A stretch of DNA of 64,000 nucleotides from the NCBI GenBank assembly GCA_964406465.1, contig CAYORT010000001.1:124001-188000 (forward strand). Direction: 5' to 3'. Within the stretch, counting starts at the first letter, position 1. Each line of letters begins with the position of its first letter. The position numbers and the translations under genes were made by a program. Shown here in pieces: positions 59,059-64,000 of the stretch. The stretch is from JAHEZL01 sp964406465. GTDB taxonomy: Bacteria > Bacteroidota > Bacteroidia > Flavobacteriales_C > GCA-002722245. The notes beneath the pieces are model-generated. The model was not told the origin of the DNA and did no database searches. It saw only the letters and a list, made by a program, of their open reading frames with translations.

Positions 59059-60237
59059 ATGAGCAAGAATCAATTTAAAGGGGTAGATTATTATGTTTTA
59101 GATGAACTACTAACCGATGAGCAGAAGATGGTGCGTGACGCAGCTCGCCAATGGGTAAGCAAAGAGGTTTCTCCAATAATTGAAGACTATTGCCAGAAAG
59201 CTACTTTTCCCAAACATTTGATAAAAGGCTTAGGGGAGATTGGTGCTTTCGGACCATACATTCCTCAAGAATATGGAGGCGCTGGATTAGATTATATTTC
59301 TTACGGACTCATCATGCAAGAATTGGAAAGGGGAGATTCGGGAATTCGTTCTACGGCTTCTGTACAATCATCTTTGGTGATGTACCCTATTTATGCTTAT
59401 GGTTCTGAAGAACAAAGAAAAAAATATTTGCCAAAGTTGGCTACCGGAGAAATGATGGGTTGTTTTGGTTTAACTGAGCCCGATCACGGATCGAATCCAA
59501 GCGGAATGGTAACCAATATCAAAGATAAAGGTGATCATTATTTGTTGAATGGCGCTAAAATGTGGATTTCAAATGCCCCCTTTGCCGATATAGCTGTGGT
59601 TTGGGCAAAGAATGAAGAAGGCAGAATAAAAGGGTTAATTGTAGAAAGAGGAATGCCCGGATTTACAACTCCTGAGACACATGGAAAATGGTCTTTGCGT
59701 GCATCGGCGACAGGGGAGTTGGTATTCGACAATGTTAAGGTTCCGAAAGAAAATTTATTGCCTAATAAAGACGGATTGGGAGCACCGCTGGGTTGTTTAG
59801 ATTCGGCTCGTTACGGTATCGCATGGGGTGCCATAGGAGCGGGCATGGATTGTTACGATTCGGCTTTAAGATATGCGCAAGAGAGAAAGCAATTTGATAA
59901 ACCGTTGGCTTCTTTTCAATTACAACAAAAAAAATTGGCTGAGATGGTAACAGAAATTACCAAAGCCCAGTTGTTGGTTTGGCGTTTAGGAACATTGAAA
60001 AATCAAGGTAAAGCCACCACTGCACAAATTTCTATGGCGAAAAGAAATAACGTGAATATGGCTTTGGAGATAGCACGTGAGGCTCGTCAGGTTCACGGTG
60101 CCATGGGGATTACAGGTGAATATCCAATTATGCGTCACATGATGAATTTAGAATCGGTGGTTACTTACGAAGGAACGCACGATATTCATTTGTTGATTAC
60201 CGGACACGATATTACTGGAATATCGGCCTTTAAGTAA
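59059..60237 (+). CDS. Acyl-CoA dehydrogenase, glutaryl-CoA dehydrogenase-like
   Basis: A 392-residue flavoprotein: LTDEQKMVRDAARQWVSKEVSPI, then CFGLTEPDHGSNPSGM, WISNAPFADIAVVWAK, ARYGIAWGAIGAGMDCYDSALRYAQERKQF and VTYEGTHDIHLLITG with the catalytic Glu. The TEPDHGSNP and YEGTHDIH strings are the form seen in glutaryl-CoA dehydrogenases, which oxidise and decarboxylate glutaryl-CoA in lysine/tryptophan breakdown. The gene appears monocistronic. Confidence 0.93.
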   Translation: MSKNQFKGVDYYVLDELLTDEQKMVRDAARQWVSKEVSPIIEDYCQKATFPKHLIKGLGEIGAFGPYIPQEYGGAGLDYISYGLIMQELERGDSGIRSTASVQSSLVMYPIYAYGSEEQRKKYLPKLATGEMMGCFGLTEPDHGSNPSGMVTNIKDKGDHYLLNGAKMWISNAPFADIAVVWAKNEEGRIKGLIVERGMPGFTTPETHGKWSLRASATGELVFDNVKVPKENLLPNKDGLGAPLGCLDSARYGIAWGAIGAGMDCYDSALRYAQERKQFDKPLASFQLQQKKLAEMVTEITKAQLLVWRLGTLKNQGKATTAQISMAKRNNVNMALEIAREARQVHGAMGITGEYPIMRHMMNLESVVTYEGTHDIHLLITGHDITGISAFK

Positions 60238-60238
60238 A

Positions 60239-60655
60239 TTATCTTTTGAATAAAATCTCTTTTAGAATCACCGTATCGGTATGTGTTTCTGTGTAGATTA
60301 GTTTAAGGTAGTTAGAACTTACGCTGTCTATGTCGTATTTTTCTACATTAAGCAAAGCACCACCGTCATTTTTGGCTTGCATTTCAACAAATTTCCCTTT
60401 TTCATCCCAAGATACCTTGCCATCTAAAATGGCAGCGCCACCCCACAGGCTGCCACTACCGTTGTTGTGCAAATCCATGTATTTGTATTTGTCGTAACGC
60501 GTATCTGTAACAAAATAACCTGTTTTGTTGGTGGTGATTTTGCCACTATTAAAAATCCAAGTGTTTACCAGCAACGAAGATTCGTTAGAACCAGGGTCGG
60601 TGCATGAAATAGTAAACAAACAACTAAGAAATAGAATAACAATAAAATGTTTCAT
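60239..60655 (-). CDS. Small lipocalin-like lipoprotein
   Basis: A 138-residue protein with a lipobox signal (FIVILFLSCLFTISCTDPG). A single beta-barrel-like domain follows (NTWIFNSGKITTNKTGYFV, KYMDLHNNGSGSLWGGAAI, GKVSWDEKGKFVEM, NYLKLIYTETHTDTVI). This is the look of the lipocalin-like or DUF-type small lipoproteins of Bacteroidota. Function is unknown. It lies tail to tail with the dehydrogenase gene, one base apart. Confidence 0.72.
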   Translation of the reverse strand: MKHFIVILFLSCLFTISCTDPGSNESSLLVNTWIFNSGKITTNKTGYFVTDTRYDKYKYMDLHNNGSGSLWGGAAILDGKVSWDEKGKFVEMQAKNDGGALLNVEKYDIDSVSSNYLKLIYTETHTDTVILKEILFKR

Positions 60656-60725
60656 ACCTAAAACTATAAATATATTTTAACTTCTATAAATTTTTAATTT
60701 CAATAGTTATGCGCAATTTTAGGGT

Positions 60726-61157
60726 ATGCTTGAGATTGAACTGTACAAGGCTATAGGTTTGTTCCTATTGAGCGGAGTGAAAATATTGTTTACTCCGATA
60801 GGGATGATTTTTGGTGGTGTGCCTTATTGGACCACTATCTTGATTACCGCGTCGGGAGGAGTAACAGGAGCCATGGTGTTCTTTTTTTTGGGAAAAAGTA
60901 TTCTATCTCTTTTTAAGAGCAAAAAGAAAAAAAAGGTTTTCACTAAGCAGAATAGAAGAACTGTGAATATTAAAAATCGTTTTGGTTTGATTGGAATGGC
61001 TTCGTTAATGGGAATAATTTCTGTACCAGCTGCAGTGATTTTAGTAGCCAAGTATTATGGCAAGCACAAGGCAGTTATTCCGGTATTAATTTTAACGGCA
61101 GTTGCTTGGAGCTTTGTAGTGACGACAGTTACTTATGCAGTGTTTAGTTTGTTTTGA
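60726..61157 (+). CDS. Small integral membrane protein (143 aa)
   Basis: A 143-residue protein with about four hydrophobic segments (IGLFLLSGVKILFTPIGMIFG, TILITASGGVTGAMVFFFLG, GMASLMGIISVPAAVILVA, VLILTAVAWSFVVTTVTYAVF). A basic loop, KSKKKKKVFTKQNRR, sits in the middle. I recognise no characterised family. It resembles small DedA-like or DUF membrane proteins only in a general way. Confidence 0.7.
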   Translation: MLEIELYKAIGLFLLSGVKILFTPIGMIFGGVPYWTTILITASGGVTGAMVFFFLGKSILSLFKSKKKKKVFTKQNRRTVNIKNRFGLIGMASLMGIISVPAAVILVAKYYGKHKAVIPVLILTAVAWSFVVTTVTYAVFSLF

Positions 61158-61176
61158 TCGTTTCTAATAGTAAGCT

Positions 61177-63477
61177 TTATTTCTTTTCATTTGCTATATC
61201 AATAGCCTTTTCTAAAAATTCATCTCTGCCTTCTGCAACACCTTTAATTGTTTTTGACACCAATATGTTGGGCACTATACCAATACCGTGTAATCTGCTG
61301 CCATTGTGCTTTAATACTTTCATTCCTGTAAAAGAAATACGATAGCCTGCGGGTAATAAAAATGAGTTCATATTGCCGTTTGTGCCCGCAGACGGCTGTC
61401 CAACAAGGGTCGCCAAATTATATCCTTCGATAAATCCGAGGTAACTTTCAGCATAGCTTATGGCATGGCCATCGATAATAAAAATAATTTTTGCAGATAA
61501 ATGAGGTTTTTTTGATTTCAAATCCCAGCCATATTTTTCGTACCCAACAATATTCTCATGGTCGGGGTAAATAATGTGGGGCACAAACATCCATTTATTT
61601 GTATCGTTTTTATCAAGTAAATACGAGATAAAGTCATGATTTGAATTGGGATAACCTCGCAGGTCACATATGATCGCTTTAGCTTGTTTGAGTTGAGGCA
61701 ATAAACTGTCAATTGTATGCATTGAAATCAGCTCCATATTCAAATACATTATGTTATCACCTACATTTTTATGAACTATGTTTGATGCAGAAATTGAGTT
61801 GTCGCATTTTGCAGAATTCATTTCGACGTTTCTCACTAGTTCAATGATGCTATCACTAATGGTAATGTGCATTTTTGAATTTTCTACTCCGCTTAAAGAC
61901 ATCGTATTAGCTCTATGGTTTAGCCAACCTTCTGTTGCAGCAGAAATTCTACTGTTGATGATTTCAAAATACATTTTGCTGGGTAGTCCGTCAATTTTCG
62001 TAACAATGTCACCAACTTTAAGATTTAATTTTTCATCGCAAATTTTAGTTATGGTCAATTGGTTCTCTATAAACTCCCATTTTATTGCAGGAGTATATAG
62101 TTTTTGTCCTCCTCCTGAAACCCAAATATGACCATCTTTTAGCGCAGCAGTAAGTGTTTGAAGCGTAAACAAAAAGTCTACTCTGCTTCTGTCGTTATAT
62201 GTTTTTTTTAAGGCTTTTTCAAGTTCCTCCTCCCAATTAACTTTCGTTACATCAAAGTAGGGATAGAAATGCTGAAAGACGTTCCAAGCATTAATAATAT
62301 CTCCCCATCTAAGATATAGGGTAAGATCATTATGATCGATTGAAAGTAAAGCACTATCGAGATTGTTTTTTATTGCAGACGGGAAAGTAGATTTTTCGTT
62401 GCAGTACAATACTAGGGGAATGTAGCACGAAATACCATTTCCAATGCTTTTATTGATTAGTTCACCCACTGATGGTCCTTTATCAAATAATTTTTCTCCC
62501 TTTAGAATGTTTGAGTTTACTTTTTTTATAGAAAGGCAATTACTTCTATCGAAACTTTGCAAGGGCGTGATGGTTATCGAGTAATTGTGTCCATCTGTAA
62601 TCCAAGTTTTATTTTTCGTAAAAGAATTTATTTTTTTACCTGCAAAGTCGTTGTTCTTTATTGGTATTTCAATCCAATTCTCGTTTTCTAAATAATGTAG
62701 TTTAAGATTGTCAATAAGAAACTCACCTTCTCCAAATAAAAAACAACCCAGTGAAATGTTTGTTGCCAATGAGTCTACATTAGCAACTATCTCATATTCT
62801 TCCCATTTATTTTGTGTAATAGGATCATCAAACATATTATTGAAAAACACACCTTTTGTTTGCGCATTATCAATTCTTAGCCAAAGGTGTCCTGTACCTA
62901 CATTTCCATCTGTTATGCGACACATGCCGCTTAATTTTATTTTTTTGCTTCTATACTTTGTTGCATCTAATTGTGTCTTTATAATGCCAAAATCAGATGA
63001 ATTGCGAGCAGGGTTTTGTACAGCTGTGTGCCTATTTACTCTTGTACTTTTGTAGCTTTCGTGGGCTAAGGAATTCATACCCAAATCTACACCCGTGTGT
63101 TGCCAATATGTGGATTTATACTCCTTTAAATTGGAAGGTGTTATAGCACGAAAATCGAAAGACACATTTTCTCCTGTACGATAAAATTTAATAGAGGGAG
63201 CTATCGGAAGAAAAAGTTCATTGAGAGTATTAAACAAATCTTTTTGTGAAATGCAATTTCCTATCTTTTGTGCCCCATATATAGCAAATTTGTCCCAATT
63301 TATTTGAGCCGCTTCATCACTGGGATGAAAGTACTTAACATATCCATAGATTTTCGCAAAAGTTTTTAGATATTCTATTTTTTGCGCGGTATCTAAAGGA
63401 GAGAAATCTGATTTATTTTGACCAGTCAATAGTTTGGAGCAGAGCAAAAGAAATAAAGCGATAATTTTTATTTTCAT
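61177..63477 (-). CDS. S41 family (C-terminal processing) peptidase
   Basis: A 766-residue secreted protein with a signal peptide (MKIKIIALFLLLCSKLLTGQ). An N-terminal beta-rich region (about 140-310) resembles a carbohydrate- or protein-binding sandwich. A PDZ-like segment follows (LNLKVGDIVTKIDGLPSKMY). The S41 catalytic part shows AKAIICDLRGYPN, IIFIIDGHAISYAESYLGFIEGY with the nucleophile Ser, LVGQPSAGTNGNMNSFLLPAGYRISFTGMKV and GIGIVPNILV. It probably cleaves proteins in the periplasm or outside the cell. Confidence 0.87.
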   Translation of the reverse strand: MKIKIIALFLLLCSKLLTGQNKSDFSPLDTAQKIEYLKTFAKIYGYVKYFHPSDEAAQINWDKFAIYGAQKIGNCISQKDLFNTLNELFLPIAPSIKFYRTGENVSFDFRAITPSNLKEYKSTYWQHTGVDLGMNSLAHESYKSTRVNRHTAVQNPARNSSDFGIIKTQLDATKYRSKKIKLSGMCRITDGNVGTGHLWLRIDNAQTKGVFFNNMFDDPITQNKWEEYEIVANVDSLATNISLGCFLFGEGEFLIDNLKLHYLENENWIEIPIKNNDFAGKKINSFTKNKTWITDGHNYSITITPLQSFDRSNCLSIKKVNSNILKGEKLFDKGPSVGELINKSIGNGISCYIPLVLYCNEKSTFPSAIKNNLDSALLSIDHNDLTLYLRWGDIINAWNVFQHFYPYFDVTKVNWEEELEKALKKTYNDRSRVDFLFTLQTLTAALKDGHIWVSGGGQKLYTPAIKWEFIENQLTITKICDEKLNLKVGDIVTKIDGLPSKMYFEIINSRISAATEGWLNHRANTMSLSGVENSKMHITISDSIIELVRNVEMNSAKCDNSISASNIVHKNVGDNIMYLNMELISMHTIDSLLPQLKQAKAIICDLRGYPNSNHDFISYLLDKNDTNKWMFVPHIIYPDHENIVGYEKYGWDLKSKKPHLSAKIIFIIDGHAISYAESYLGFIEGYNLATLVGQPSAGTNGNMNSFLLPAGYRISFTGMKVLKHNGSRLHGIGIVPNILVSKTIKGVAEGRDEFLEKAIDIANEKK

Positions 63478-63508
63478 GATTTAATTTTTCACTTTTTTCT
63501 ATTCGTAG

Positions 63509-64000
63509 CTATTCAATCTCAATATTATATTTATCGAGCAAGCCCAAAGCTCCATCTCTTGAAAATTTCGCTTTTTTAATTTTATTGTTTTCGGGATTGA
63601 TGGAGAAATTGAATGCACCTCTTAAATCGGCTTTTTCTAAAATGGTTTTATCGAAAACCGCGCTGCGTAAGTCACAATTTTGAAAAAGCGCCGCACTTAA
63701 ATCGCAGTTAGAAAAATCTACTTCATGCATGCTACAATTTTTAAACGATGTACTTTTCAATTTCTTTTTAAAAAACGAAGCAAGATTGAGCACGCAGTCA
63801 TCAAATTTCACGAAAAACAAAAAGTCATTGCAATCTTCAAAGCGCATTCCAAGCAATTTACATCCCTTAAAAGAAACTTCTCTAAATCCTGCGTTGCTTA
63901 CCCTTGCCAAAGAGAAATTACAGTCGGTAAAAGAACATTCAATGAAATTGATATTGGAAAGGTCAACAGCCGTAAAATTGCAATTGATGAAGGAGCAATT
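63509..64000 (-). CDS. Pentapeptide-repeat protein, N terminus beyond the window
   Basis: The frame is open from the right edge to a stop at 63509, giving 163 visible residues. It consists of pentapeptide-like repeats with the central Phe/Leu pattern, for example FTAVDLSNINFIECSFTDCN, ASFFKKKLKSTSFKNCS and AALFQNCDLRSAVFDKTILE. These form a right-handed quadrilateral helix. The strand continues past 64000, so the true start is not visible. Function of such proteins ranges from gyrase protection to unknown roles. Confidence 0.85.
   Translation of the reverse strand, partial: NCSFINCNFTAVDLSNINFIECSFTDCNFSLARVSNAGFREVSFKGCKLLGMRFEDCNDFLFFVKFDDCVLNLASFFKKKLKSTSFKNCSMHEVDFSNCDLSAALFQNCDLRSAVFDKTILEKADLRGAFNFSINPENNKIKKAKFSRDGALGLLDKYNIEIE

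Noticed and set aside
61778..62131. Plus-strand open frame of 117 codons opposite the S41 peptidase gene
   Set aside because: It lies wholly antisense to a well-supported coding region and shows no recognisable protein features.

Overview
The window looks like a chromosomal stretch of a low-GC member of the phylum Bacteroidota. Signs of this are -7 promoter boxes of the TAnnTTTG type, almost no Shine-Dalgarno sequences, a type IX secretion (Por) C-terminal sorting domain, a DAHP synthase/chorismate mutase fusion, a DnaG of the Bacteroidota type, and DUF3109 and DUF4271 genes. The family or genus cannot be fixed from the sequence alone. There are no tRNA or rRNA genes, no CRISPR array and no insertion sequence that I can see.

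Positions 1-20100 hold an elaborate biosynthetic locus that I read as a lasso-peptide-like RiPP cluster. From left to right it has: a flavin-dependent halogenase (cut by the window edge); an HPr-kinase-like peptide kinase translationally coupled to a sulfotransferase; an NRPS-like adenylation/carrier/hydrolase protein and a uroporphyrinogen-decarboxylase-superfamily enzyme; three asparagine-synthetase-like cyclases, one with a degenerate ATP loop; a PqqD-like leader-binding protein; an RRE-fused PRMT-like methyltransferase; a protein with a possible Cys/His/Asp triad that could be the leader peptidase; and an ABC exporter. Four precursor peptide genes of 35-43 codons, too short for ordinary gene calling, sit at 5486-5617 (-), 13765-13872 (+), 19784-19894 (-) and 19979-20086 (-). 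All four share a W-x-x-P...T-x-(S/T)-G leader/core boundary with the Thr exactly ten residues after the Pro. Each has one Arg, always in the core, and each ends in Ser. These features match the encoded modifying enzymes: Ser kinase/sulfotransferase and Arg-type methyltransferase. The last two precursors lie about 4 kb beyond the exporter, past an ECF sigma/anti-sigma pair and convergent with a JmjC/cupin oxygenase, and they extend the locus.

Positions 20100-43600 are mostly housekeeping: asnS, an outer-membrane barrel, a DUF3109 protein, nrdB-nrdA with a long structured leader, pheS, a cyclophilin, two tandem von Willebrand A proteins, YraN, DAHP synthase/chorismate mutase, rsmI, an MscS channel, an N-carbamoylputrescine amidase-like enzyme, recJ, a lipoprotein, a degenerate class-III aminotransferase, dnaG and rlmN.

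Positions 43600-64000 hold a frameshifted T9SS-secreted protein, a polyprenyl synthase, a methyltransferase, an Ig-like lipoprotein, ComF, a coiled-coil membrane protein, a large outer-membrane protein, a PpiD-type chaperone, a CBS/CorC membrane protein, a HemD-like protein, DUF4271, an acyl-CoA dehydrogenase, two small envelope proteins, an S41 protease and a pentapeptide-repeat protein cut by the right edge. Several Rho-independent terminators and one long palindromic intergenic repeat are visible.
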